Shown here in pieces: positions 8,676 through 17,335 of a stretch of 64,000 bases of DNA. The stretch covers positions 62,001-126,000 of the forward strand of contig NZ_QVIO01000005.1 of the NCBI RefSeq assembly GCF_003416895.1. Direction: 5' to 3'. Positions within the stretch are counted from its first letter, which is position 1; every line of letters starts with the position of its first letter. The translations under genes and the position numbers were made by a program. This stretch comes from Duganella sp. BJB476 (GTDB lineage: Bacteria > Pseudomonadota > Gammaproteobacteria > Burkholderiales > Burkholderiaceae_D). Below the pieces are notes generated by a model that saw nothing but the letters and a program-made list of their open reading frames with translations, was not told the DNA's origin and searched no databases.

Positions 8676-11600
8676 ATGTCCACTTCCGACCAAACGCCCG
8701 ACCTGGTGTTTTATCTCAACGGCGAGCGGGTCCAGCTGCCCACGGTCGATCCGACCGTGCTGCTGGCCGACTACCTGCGCTCGCCGGAAGTCGGCCTGAC
8801 CGGCACCAAGATAGGCTGCAAGCAAGGCGGCTGCGGCGCCTGCACCGTCATGCTGTCGAGCTGGAACGAGGACAGCCAGCAGGTCGAACACCGCTCGGTG
8901 AACTCCTGCCTGCGGCCGGTGGCCTCGCTGGACGGCATGCTGGTGACCACGGTGGAAGGCACGGGCAGCGTCAAGTCCGGCTGCATCAGCACCGTGCAGG
9001 ACGGACTGGCCTGCAACAACGGCACCCAGTGCGGCTACTGCACGCCCGGCTGGGTGATGAACATGACGGCCGCCGTGGCCCAGCGCGGTCCCAAGCCGGG
9101 CACCAAGCAGGAGATCGAGGCCATGTTCGATGGGAATATCTGCCGTTGCACCGGCTACCGTCCCATCCTGTACGGCTTCAAGAAAACCTTCGCCTCCGAC
9201 TGGAACCCCAAGGTCGACGAGGCCGGCAGCATGACGTGCGAAGTCGACCCGGCCGAGAAGGTGGACAAGGTCGCGCCGGTGGAGATCGCCTTCCCCGCCG
9301 AGCTGCGCAAGCCGCCGCGCCCGGTGCACTACTCGGCCAACGGCTATCACTGGTTTCGGCCGCTGACGGTGTCCAGCGCCATCGGCCTGATGCGCGACTT
9401 CCACGACCGCGCCGACTTGCGCCTGGTCGGCGGCAACACCTCGATCGGCATCTACCCGCGCACAGTGGAAAATCCGCACGTGTTCATCGACATCTCGCAC
9501 GTGCCGGAACTGCATGAGCTGAGCCTGGCGGACGGCCAGCTGCGCCTGGGCGGCGGCCTGCTGTACGCCAAGCTGCTGGACTTCCTCGACGCCGCCAACG
9601 ACCGCGCGCCCAACGCCGGCCTGCAAGCGCTGGCCTACATGGCCGGCCGCACCGCCGGCGGCATCGTCCGCAACGCCGCCACCCTGGCCGGCAACACCAT
9701 GCTGGTGGTCACGCATGCCGAACAGGGCGTGCCCTTCCCTTCCGACGTGTACACGGCGCTGGCCGCGCTGGGCGCGACGGTGACGGTGGCCGCCCCCGAC
9801 CAGGCCGAGCCGAAAACCCTGCCACTGCTGGACCTGCCCGCCTACTGGCGCCAGCACGCCGACGGCTGCGTGCTGCTGTCCTACCAGCTGCACCTGACCG
9901 GCGCCGACGAATACGCGCAAACCTACAAGACCGCGCAGCGCGAGGTCAACGCCCACTCCATCGTCAACGGCGGCATGCGCGTGCGGCTCGACGCGCAGCA
10001 ACGCGTGGCCGACATCACGCTGGTGTATGGCGGCATGTCGCCGACGGCCACCCGCATGCCGCACACCGAGCAGGCGCTGCGCGGCCAGCACTGGGACGCC
10101 GCCGCGCTGGCCAAGGCGATGCCGGTGCTGCGCCAGGAACTCGATGCGCTGGCCGACCGCTACGCCGCCCACTACGCGCAGCTGCCCGACGAAGGCTACA
10201 GTTCCACCTACAAGCGCCAGCTGGCCGAGTCGTATCTGTACAAATTCTTCATCGCCGTCTGCGAATGGCGCGGCCTGCCGGTGCCGCCGGCGCTGCGCTC
10301 GGCCGGCGAACGCGGCGAGCGGCCGGTGTCGACCGGCACGCAAGCCTACGTCACCTACACCGACCAGTTCCCGGTGCATGTGCCCTACGTCAAAATCGAA
10401 GCCATGCTGCAAGCCACCGGCGAAGCCCAGTACATCCACGACATCCCGATGCCGCCGACCGGCATGAACGGCGCGCCGGTGCAGAGCCAGGTCGCGCTGG
10501 GCAGCTGCATCTACCAGGTGCCCGGCGTGGCAGGCCCGGCCTCGCCGGCCGAGGTGCTGGCGGCGCTGCAGGCGGTGTATCCCGGCGTGAAGGACTACAT
10601 CACCGCCATCGACGTGCCCGGCGCAGTGATCGACGGCATGGCGCTGGACGATCCCATCTTCGCCATCAGCGTGGCCGTCAGCGCCTGTCCGAAAGGCGCG
10701 CTGCCCAAGGGCTACAACCCGCGCGCGCCGCTGATCCTGACCGGCTACGGCCAGTGCATCGGCATGGTGGTGGCGCGCAACGAACAGCTGGCGCAGGAAG
10801 CGGCGTTCTACCTGCAAACGCATTTCTGCCGGTTCAGCGCCGAGCGCCCGCAGATCGAGCTGCCGGACACCGACGCCGCGCGCAACAAGCTGGTCTACCT
10901 GGACCAGCCGGCCGGCGCGCCGTGGTATTCGCATATCTGGAAAATCACCCGCGCCGGCAGCAGCCTGGACTGGGTGGCGCCGCGCACGCCCGAACAGCCG
11001 GACCTGAAGCGGCCGGTGGTCGACTACAAGGTGGCCATCGCCAGCGACATCTACGGCGCCGTCAGCTGCACCCGCACCGCCAGCCAGCAGAAGGTGGGCA
11101 GCCAGATCCACTTCTACATGGAGACGCAGTCGAGCTACGTCGAACCGGTGGAAGACCGCCAGGTGCGCGTCTACGCCTCCACCCAGGACGCCAACGTGGT
11201 GCAGGGCGCCGTCGCCAGCGTGCTGCAACTGCCGGTCAACAAGGTCGACGTGCGGGTGCGCCGCATCGGCGGCGGCTACGGCGGCAAGTGCGGCCAGTCG
11301 GCCTTCGCCAGCACCATCGCCGCGGTCGGCGCGTGGAAGCTGAACCGGCCGCTGCGCATGGCCGCGCTGCGCCAGGTCGACACCGCCATGTTCGGCCACC
11401 GCCACCCGGCGCTGGGCAACTACAACATCGCCATCGGCGACGCCAGCAACCCGCTCACGCACGGCAAGCTGTTCGGCTTCCAGGCCGACTACTGGCTCGA
11501 CGGCGGCCGCACCTACGATTGCAGCTTCGTCATCAGCGACTGCATGTCGCTGCGCAGCGACTCGGCCTATTTCATTCCGAACTGGTCGTGCACCACCGAC

Positions 11601-13046
11601 GTCTGCCGCACCGACAAGACCACCAACACCTCGATGCGCACGGTGGGCATGATCCAGGGCGCCATCATCGTCGAGGACGCGATCGAGGCGGCCGCGCACA
11701 GCGTCGGCCTGACGCCGGAGCAGGTGCGCGCGCGCAACCTGTACGTGCAGGGCCAGGTCACGCCGTATGCCGAACCGCTGGAGTCGTGCTACATGCGCGA
11801 GGTGTGGCAGTACACGCTGGACAAGGCCGACTTCACCAGGCGCGCGGCGGCGGTGGAGCAGTTCAACGCCGCCAACCGCTGGCGCAAGCGCGGCATCTCG
11901 GTGCTGCCGGTGAAGTACGGCTCGGGCTTCAACCTGGCGCTGCTGGAACAGGGCGGCGCGCTGATCGAGGCGTATTCGCAGGACGGCACGGTGCTGGTGC
12001 GGCACGGCGGCATCGAGATGGGCCAGGGCCTGAACACCAAGATGGCGCAGGTGGTGGCGTACGCGCTCAATGTCCCGATCGGCATGATACGGGTGGCGGA
12101 AAACGACACCGCCGTGGTGCCCAATCCCGAGAGCACCGGCGCCTCGACCGGCACCTCGTTCAACGGCCTGGCGGCGCAGCAGGCCTGCGGCGAACTACGC
12201 GGCCGGCTGGAGGCCTATTGCCTGGGCCTGCTGACCGCCAACGGCAACGAGTGGTGCGCCGCCAACCAGATCAACTTCTGGGACTACAAGGAAGGCTGGC
12301 GCACCGAGGTGGTCCACAACGGCAAGACCATGACGATGTGGGCGGTCATCGTCGGCAACGCCTTCAACGAGCGGCTCAACCTGTCGGCGCAGGCGCGGGT
12401 GGCGATCGACGGCGGCACCCATCCCGACGGCAACCTGGAATTCAAGAAGGTGGACGGCAAGCCGGCCAAAGAGGAGGTCGACTACTTCACCGGCTACACC
12501 TACAGCGCGGCCTGCATCGAGGTCGAGCTCGACGTGCTGACCGGCGAGACCACCATCCTGCGCGCGGACGTGGTGTACGACGGCGGCAAGTGCCTCAATC
12601 CGGCGATCGACGTCGGCCAGGTGGAAGGCGGCTTCGTGCAGGGCCTGGGCTATGTGACCAGCGAGGACCTGAGCTACCAGCCGGCCGATTCCAGCACCGA
12701 GCCCAGCGCCACGCGGCCGGCGCCGGGCGCGCTGTACACCACCAACACCTGGGAGTACAAACCGCCGGCAGCGCAATCGATCCCGCTGCAGATGAACATC
12801 ATGATGTTCCCGCGCGAGCTGGCGCCGAACGCGCCGCCGGACCAGGGCGATATCCTGTCGGCCAAGGAAATGGGCGAACCGCCGATGACGCTGGCGGTGG
12901 CGGCCTTCTTCGCGATCAAGCGCGCCGTGCTGGCGGCGCGCAAGGACCGCGGCCACCACGAGTGGTTCCAGATGGAGTCGCCGGCCACGGTGCAGCGCGT
13001 GCACGAGGCCTGCCTGGTCGACACGGCCGACCTCAGCGCGGACTAG
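8676..13046 (+). CDS. single-chain xanthine dehydrogenase/aldehyde oxidase-like molybdoenzyme
   Basis: The 1456-residue protein fuses all xanthine-oxidase-family modules in eukaryotic order. A plant-type 2Fe-2S domain has Cys48, Cys53, Cys56 and Cys78, and a second 2Fe-2S domain has Cys119, Cys122, Cys156 and Cys158. The FAD domain has VGGNTSIGI at 251-259. The molybdopterin part has IGGGYGGK near 866 and MGQGLNTKMAQ, and the catalytic glutamate is in KEMGEPPM (Glu1401). There is no signal peptide, so it is cytoplasmic. Most bacteria split this enzyme into two or three subunits. The residue aligned to bovine Glu802 is Cys872, while the Arg880 equivalent is kept (Arg988), so the substrate may not be xanthine. 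The start has a CAGGAG site. Confidence 0.88.
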   Translation: MSTSDQTPDLVFYLNGERVQLPTVDPTVLLADYLRSPEVGLTGTKIGCKQGGCGACTVMLSSWNEDSQQVEHRSVNSCLRPVASLDGMLVTTVEGTGSVKSGCISTVQDGLACNNGTQCGYCTPGWVMNMTAAVAQRGPKPGTKQEIEAMFDGNICRCTGYRPILYGFKKTFASDWNPKVDEAGSMTCEVDPAEKVDKVAPVEIAFPAELRKPPRPVHYSANGYHWFRPLTVSSAIGLMRDFHDRADLRLVGGNTSIGIYPRTVENPHVFIDISHVPELHELSLADGQLRLGGGLLYAKLLDFLDAANDRAPNAGLQALAYMAGRTAGGIVRNAATLAGNTMLVVTHAEQGVPFPSDVYTALAALGATVTVAAPDQAEPKTLPLLDLPAYWRQHADGCVLLSYQLHLTGADEYAQTYKTAQREVNAHSIVNGGMRVRLDAQQRVADITLVYGGMSPTATRMPHTEQALRGQHWDAAALAKAMPVLRQELDALADRYAAHYAQLPDEGYSSTYKRQLAESYLYKFFIAVCEWRGLPVPPALRSAGERGERPVSTGTQAYVTYTDQFPVHVPYVKIEAMLQATGEAQYIHDIPMPPTGMNGAPVQSQVALGSCIYQVPGVAGPASPAEVLAALQAVYPGVKDYITAIDVPGAVIDGMALDDPIFAISVAVSACPKGALPKGYNPRAPLILTGYGQCIGMVVARNEQLAQEAAFYLQTHFCRFSAERPQIELPDTDAARNKLVYLDQPAGAPWYSHIWKITRAGSSLDWVAPRTPEQPDLKRPVVDYKVAIASDIYGAVSCTRTASQQKVGSQIHFYMETQSSYVEPVEDRQVRVYASTQDANVVQGAVASVLQLPVNKVDVRVRRIGGGYGGKCGQSAFASTIAAVGAWKLNRPLRMAALRQVDTAMFGHRHPALGNYNIAIGDASNPLTHGKLFGFQADYWLDGGRTYDCSFVISDCMSLRSDSAYFIPNWSCTTDVCRTDKTTNTSMRTVGMIQGAIIVEDAIEAAAHSVGLTPEQVRARNLYVQGQVTPYAEPLESCYMREVWQYTLDKADFTRRAAAVEQFNAANRWRKRGISVLPVKYGSGFNLALLEQGGALIEAYSQDGTVLVRHGGIEMGQGLNTKMAQVVAYALNVPIGMIRVAENDTAVVPNPESTGASTGTSFNGLAAQQACGELRGRLEAYCLGLLTANGNEWCAANQINFWDYKEGWRTEVVHNGKTMTMWAVIVGNAFNERLNLSAQARVAIDGGTHPDGNLEFKKVDGKPAKEEVDYFTGYTYSAACIEVELDVLTGETTILRADVVYDGGKCLNPAIDVGQVEGGFVQGLGYVTSEDLSYQPADSSTEPSATRPAPGALYTTNTWEYKPPAAQSIPLQMNIMMFPRELAPNAPPDQGDILSAKEMGEPPMTLAVAAFFAIKRAVLAARKDRGHHEWFQMESPATVQRVHEACLVDTADLSAD

Positions 13047-13468
13047 TGGATGGACAGCACCGCACGCACGCTGGAATCCAGCGCGCTGCGGTCGATATAG
13101 CCGACCAGGTTGGGGTTGTCGGCCACCAGGCGCTTGATGGCGGCGCTGTCACCCGATTCCACCGGCGGCTGCCCGCGTCCGGTGAACAGCATGTGGGCCC
13201 AGTAGGCCTTCATCTGGGCCGGCGCCTTGCCGCTGCTCTTCAGGTAGAACACGTCGCGCACCGGCGAGCCTTCGGTCTGGTCGATCGGCACCGCGTGCTG
13301 GCCGTTGGGGAAGTCGACCGCCTTGCCGAGGAACAGGTCGGCCGCCTGCTCGCCGCTCAGGGCCTTGACGGCATTGCGGGCCGAGACGATCACCACCACC
13401 TCGGCGCGGCTGCAACTGCCGGCCAACAGCAGCGCGGCCAGCAGGCAATGGGGGATGGACTTGTGCAT
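13043..13468 (-). CDS. short PstS-like phosphate/anion-binding periplasmic protein
   Basis: The 141-residue protein has a signal peptide (LLAALLLAGSCSRA) and a short type 2 periplasmic binding-like fold. Its motif LSGEQAADLFLGKAVDFPNG is typical of the small PstS-like proteins annotated as phosphate ABC substrate-binding proteins. No permease or ATPase is nearby. It is the last gene of a three-gene minus-strand operon, 14 bases after the porin gene, and its 3' end overlaps the convergent molybdoenzyme gene by 4 bases. The ATG is preceded by GGGAGG. Its role in signalling or uptake is unknown. Confidence 0.7.
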   Translation of the reverse strand: MHKSIPHCLLAALLLAGSCSRAEVVVIVSARNAVKALSGEQAADLFLGKAVDFPNGQHAVPIDQTEGSPVRDVFYLKSSGKAPAQMKAYWAHMLFTGRGQPPVESGDSAAIKRLVADNPNLVGYIDRSALDSSVRAVLSIH

Positions 13469-13482
13469 GATCTGCCCTCCCG

Positions 13483-14592
13483 TCAGTAGAGGAAATCGGC
13501 CAGCAGGCTGACCACGTTCACATGGCCGCCGCGCGGCGTGCCGGCCACCACGCTCTGCAAGGTGCCGTAGGAATTGGCGCCCAGGTGCAGCTGGTCCCAT
13601 TGCACTTTGAGATCGAGGTTGCGCGCCACATCCCAGCGCAGGCCGGCCGCATAGGTGTGCTGGGCAATCGGGAGGTTGCCGGTGTCGGTCAGCGGCCGCA
13701 GTTCGGACACGGTGACATAGGGTGTCAGCGTGCCGAAGCGCATGCCGCCGTTCACATACCAGGCTTCGCGGATGGCCTTGACGCGCTTGCCGTCATAATT
13801 GGTGGCCCGCACCCATTCGCCGGAGACGAACCACTCGCCCGGATCCCACGATGCGCCCAGCGACGTAAAGCGCCCGCGCGGCGGGTTCTGGTTGTCGACG
13901 TCGCGTTCCTGGTAGGCGGCGTGCAGCGTCAACGGACCGCGTTCCAGTGTGTCGAAGATGCCCATCACGGCGGTGGAGTGAACGTCGACGCCGCGCGTGT
14001 TGGTGACGGTGCGCTTGCCGTACAGGATGCTGGTGGTGTTGCTGATGCCGCCGGCGTGGATGCGATACGAGGCGTCCACGCCGTCGCTTTCCTTCAGCGC
14101 CAGCAGGCGGTAGACCTCGATCGGCGGACGCGCCGTGATATTGCTGTAGCCGACCCGGCGCGAATCCGACGCCAGGAAACTGGCCAGTCCGATCCGCCCC
14201 ACGCGCACGCTGAGGTCCGGTGAAAACGCGTACTTCAGATTGGCCCAGGTCAGCAGGGGCCGATAGGTATCGTTCCAGCGGTACTCGGACACCACCTGCA
14301 CCACGCCGGACAGCTGCGGCGTGAAGTTGGCCGTCAGTTGCAGGCCCAGCCGGCTGTCGATGTCGCCGGTCCACTGGCGGTTGCGGCCGGTGCCGGAGGG
14401 TTGCAGGTTGTCGAACACATAGTCGGCGCCATGCTCGTCCGAGTGCGCCAGGCCGACCGTGCCAAAGCCGTTGACCGACAGCCAGGGCCGCACCGGATCG
14501 GCCGCGAACTCTCCCGCGCGCGCGGGCAAGGCCAAGGTCAAGCTCAGCAGCACCGCAGTCGTGGCCGAAATCAGATGGGAGATGGCAAGCAT
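13483..14592 (-). CDS. porin-like outer-membrane beta-barrel protein
   Basis: The 369-residue protein has a signal peptide ending ALPARAGE. Alternating amphipathic strands follow (LSVNGFGTVGLAHSDE, GDIDSRLGLQLTANF, LSVRVGRIGLASFLAS) and it ends in LLADFLY with a terminal aromatic residue, as in outer-membrane barrels. It resembles the putative porins found beside PstS-like and SBP_bac_3 proteins. It is in one operon with the binding proteins, 20 bases after the upstream gene. The start at 14592 was chosen for the signal peptide and the GGAG ahead of it. The solute is unknown. Confidence 0.7.
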   Translation of the reverse strand: MLAISHLISATTAVLLSLTLALPARAGEFAADPVRPWLSVNGFGTVGLAHSDEHGADYVFDNLQPSGTGRNRQWTGDIDSRLGLQLTANFTPQLSGVVQVVSEYRWNDTYRPLLTWANLKYAFSPDLSVRVGRIGLASFLASDSRRVGYSNITARPPIEVYRLLALKESDGVDASYRIHAGGISNTTSILYGKRTVTNTRGVDVHSTAVMGIFDTLERGPLTLHAAYQERDVDNQNPPRGRFTSLGASWDPGEWFVSGEWVRATNYDGKRVKAIREAWYVNGGMRFGTLTPYVTVSELRPLTDTGNLPIAQHTYAAGLRWDVARNLDLKVQWDQLHLGANSYGTLQSVVAGTPRGGHVNVVSLLADFLY

Positions 14593-14612
14593 CCAGGCTC
14601 CAGGCAGGTTGG

Positions 14613-15395
14613 TTATTGTTCCATGTAGTGCGCCAGCAGCTTGTCGAGCTCCCTGGTCTTGGCCAGCCGCGCCAGGCCTTCGTTCAGGGAACTCAACAGC
14701 TTGGCCGCGTCGGCGCCGCTGGCCGCCACGCCGAAGTACAGCGGCCGCAGCGGCGAATCCGGCAGCGGCTGGCTCACCAGCGTGCCGTCCACCAGCAGGC
14801 TGCGCAGCTTGGGGTTGATCAGGTACTGGCCGGCCATGGTCTCGCGGCTGTCGATGAACAGGTCGCAGCGGCCCAGGTGCAGCTTGCCGATCAGTTGTTC
14901 GTAGCCGATGGTGGCGCCGCGGTCGACCGTGTTGGTGGGAATGCCGTAGACCTCGAAGCGGTAGCCGCCCAGGCCGCACAGATGGTAGTGGCGCACATCG
15001 CCCAGCTGTTGCAGGTTGAGCCCTTGCGGCCGCGCCCGGCGCGAGTAGAAGTACACATTGTGCATGGTGAAGTAGGCGTCGCTCAGCACCAGGTTGCCGG
15101 CGGCATCGGCCTGGCCGACGTTGAGCGCGATATCGACGCGATGGTCCGCCACCAGCGCCAGGCAGCGCGCCCAGGGCAGCAGTTGCACGCTGACGGTCCA
15201 GCCGTAGCGCGCGCCGACCAGGTTGAGCAGGTCGACGCTGGCCCCCACCACGTGTCCGCCGCGCTGGCCATTGGCGCGCTCGGCGAACACGAACGGCGGC
15301 ATTTCCGCCTGGTCGGCACAGACTTGCACCGTGCCGGCGCAGGCAGAGCCTGCAGCAAGGCACAGCAGTAGCAAGAATGCGTAGAAACGATTCAT
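14613..15395 (-). CDS. periplasmic substrate-binding protein, SBP_bac_3 type
   Basis: The 260-residue protein has a signal peptide (FLLLLCLAAGSACA) and a type 3 extracellular solute-binding domain: MPPFVFAERANG, then GASVDLLNLVGARYGW, then VDIALNVGQADA. It lacks a linked transporter and resembles the many orphan SBP_bac_3 proteins of Oxalobacteraceae and Pseudomonas, usually called amino-acid-binding. It is the first gene of the operon with the porin and the PstS-like protein. The ligand is unknown. Confidence 0.8.
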   Translation of the reverse strand: MNRFYAFLLLLCLAAGSACAGTVQVCADQAEMPPFVFAERANGQRGGHVVGASVDLLNLVGARYGWTVSVQLLPWARCLALVADHRVDIALNVGQADAAGNLVLSDAYFTMHNVYFYSRRARPQGLNLQQLGDVRHYHLCGLGGYRFEVYGIPTNTVDRGATIGYEQLIGKLHLGRCDLFIDSRETMAGQYLINPKLRSLLVDGTLVSQPLPDSPLRPLYFGVAASGADAAKLLSSLNEGLARLAKTRELDKLLAHYMEQ

Positions 15396-15507
15396 AACAT
15401 AGGGGCCGACCGCAACAATCCGAGACCCATTCTAGCAAATGCCGTCTCGGCCGCCGTAATAAGTGTTGCGCCGATGAAAACTTTTTTTACGCTGAGCGGC
15501 GCGAGGA

Positions 15508-16230
15508 CTACTTGCGGCGGCGCGCTACCACGCCGGCAAAAGCCAGTCCCGCCAGCAGCATCGCCCAGGCCTCCGGCTCGGGTACCGGGGCCAGGGCGGT
15601 GTAGATCGTCAGCTTGGGATCGTTAAGGTGGATCTCAGCGTAAGACGGCAGCTTGTAGTCCCCATCGGGGGTGGACCAATACCCGGCTTGCGTGTAGGCG
15701 ACCAGCTCGGTATCAAAGACAAATTTCTGCGTTTTGTCGATCGAGAGGTCGTTGCGAGCAAACGAATACTGCACCGGATCGGTCACATCCTTGGCGAGCT
15801 TGGTGACCGCTCCCCCCTTGCCATCCGGCAGGGAGATTCCGGCGGTATTCGCCGCCATGCCCGGGTTCAGCCATCCCGGTAGCTGCGGCGGGCTGGTCGT
15901 CTCCAGTACGCCGGAAACCGTCGCGGAGAATGAAAAGCCGGTAATGACGTAACCGGCTTTCGGCGCCAGGTTCATCGACAGCACATAGTCCGAGCCTATG
16001 CTCCAGGTGCCGCCATTGACCTGATTCAATACCTTGCCCCAGGACGCCGTGGTGATGGTCGTGGCCCCGCCGACGTCGCTGAGGATGGTCAGTCCCGCAT
16101 CCGCTGGCAAGGGGTTCCAGTACGACTCGTGCCGCACATCGCTAAAGGTGAGCGTGCTGGTTTGTATGGGTTGCGCAGCGTACGAGGCCAGTGGCAGGGC
16201 CAGCGCCAATACCGTAAAAATCGCTTTCAT
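15508..16230 (-). CDS. PEP-CTERM sorting-domain secreted protein
   Basis: The 240-residue protein has an N-terminal signal peptide ending ASYAAQ. Its C-terminal sorting signal is the VPEPEAWAM motif, a hydrophobic helix (LLAGLAFAGVVA) and a basic tail RRRK. This is the PEP-CTERM signal recognised by exosortase, linked to exopolysaccharide-producing Gram-negative bacteria. The middle is a Thr/Ser-rich beta-type domain with no recognised family. No exosortase gene is in the window. Confidence 0.85.
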   Translation of the reverse strand: MKAIFTVLALALPLASYAAQPIQTSTLTFSDVRHESYWNPLPADAGLTILSDVGGATTITTASWGKVLNQVNGGTWSIGSDYVLSMNLAPKAGYVITGFSFSATVSGVLETTSPPQLPGWLNPGMAANTAGISLPDGKGGAVTKLAKDVTDPVQYSFARNDLSIDKTQKFVFDTELVAYTQAGYWSTPDGDYKLPSYAEIHLNDPKLTIYTALAPVPEPEAWAMLLAGLAFAGVVARRRK

Positions 16231-16355
16231 GAGCTTTCTCCAGATAGGTCTACATTAAAATTTCGATGCATCGGAAAATTATTATATAGACAATCTTTCG
16301 AAATAGCTGCAATAAAAACAACTTTCGGACAGCAAGTCGCGCGCCGGCGGCCGCC

Positions 16356-17171
16356 CTATTCGTCCCACACCGCGGCCGCCGCGCGCTCGATCACGGGGCG
16401 CCAGTCCGGCGTCACCGGCAGCAGGAACACCTCGGCCAGCGCCTGCTCAAGCTGGTCGGCGCTCAGGAAACGGCGTTCGCTGGCGCCGTCGGCGCGGCGT
16501 ATCGTCAGGCGGTTGCGCAGCAGCGCGTGGCGCGCCTCGGGCGTGCTGCGTGCCACGATCAGGTCGTGGCGGAAGTGCGATTGCGGGTAGGTCGACGAGT
16601 AATAGTTCGCCATCACATAATCGCCGTCGCGGCATGGCGCCGGCGAGATCAGGTAGACCGGCATCCAGTCGTCGCCCAGCAGCGCTTCCAGCAGATGCTC
16701 GTTGCCTTGCGGCGTGAGGCGGAAGCGCTCGTGCTGGGTGGACTGCGGCGTGGTCAGGTCGAAGCGGATCGGCGCCGTCAACACGCAGCTGCCGAAGCCG
16801 ACGTCGCACAGCCAGGGCCGGCCGTCCACCGTCACCCGCAACACCATGTGGGTGCGCGGCCGCTGCCGCGCCTCGGGGCCGGCCATCCATTGCACCTGGG
16901 CGATCAGGGGCTCGACCTGGAAGCCCAGCGCGCACAGCACGCGCTGGAACAGGCTGTTCTGCTCGAAGCAATAGCCGCCGCGCCCGGCCTGCAGCAGCTT
17001 GGCATCCACCGCTTCCGGCGCCAGCAGCACCGGCCGGTCCAGCAGCACATCGATGGCCTCGAAAGGAATGACGGCCGGGTGCAGCTGCTGCAAGGCGCGC
17101 AGCGTGTCCAGCGTGGGAGTGCGCGGCCCCGTGTAGCCGATGCGCGCGCAGTATGCGTCCAGTAATTCCAT
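16356..17171 (-). CDS. arylamine N-acetyltransferase
   Basis: The 271-residue cytoplasmic enzyme transfers acetyl from acetyl-CoA to arylamines or hydrazines. The Cys-His-Asp triad is Cys68 in RGGYCFEQN, His108 in RTHMVL and Asp123 in CDVGFG. The N-terminus MELLDAYCARIGY fits the family start, and AGGCGGGA is a suitable ribosome site, so the longer in-frame extension upstream is rejected. It is a single gene between the PEP-CTERM gene and a divergent chemoreceptor. The physiological substrate cannot be read from the sequence. Confidence 0.92.
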   Translation of the reverse strand: MELLDAYCARIGYTGPRTPTLDTLRALQQLHPAVIPFEAIDVLLDRPVLLAPEAVDAKLLQAGRGGYCFEQNSLFQRVLCALGFQVEPLIAQVQWMAGPEARQRPRTHMVLRVTVDGRPWLCDVGFGSCVLTAPIRFDLTTPQSTQHERFRLTPQGNEHLLEALLGDDWMPVYLISPAPCRDGDYVMANYYSSTYPQSHFRHDLIVARSTPEARHALLRNRLTIRRADGASERRFLSADQLEQALAEVFLLPVTPDWRPVIERAAAAVWDE

Positions 17172-17335
17172 GGTCCCGCCTGTTTGAAATGTTAGCGAAA
17201 GAGCCATCATCATAGCAGTCCTGTCGCGTTTCACAATTCCCACAGATCCACCTGACGCTATATCAAATGCAAGTCGAACGGGAGTAGTATCAACCTTGCA
17301 CTTATTGGCGTAACGCAAATACCCAGGAGGCGTAA

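Noticed and set aside
8499..12005. Minus-strand open frame of about 1168 codons inside the molybdoenzyme gene
   Set aside because: It is the antisense shadow of a high-GC gene. The translation is low-complexity and rich in His, Arg, Ala and Gly with no domain, while the plus strand carries all expected motifs.
10265..13489. Plus-strand open frame of about 1074 codons overlapping the molybdoenzyme gene in another frame
   Set aside because: The Arg/Gly/Ala-rich translation has no motifs and ignores the stop and convergent gene at 13043. It is a high-GC artefact.
13483..15438. Longer 651-residue reading of the porin gene
   Set aside because: The first 280 codons overlap the SBP_bac_3 gene in a different frame and are Arg-rich. 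The signal peptide and ribosome site place the start at 14592.
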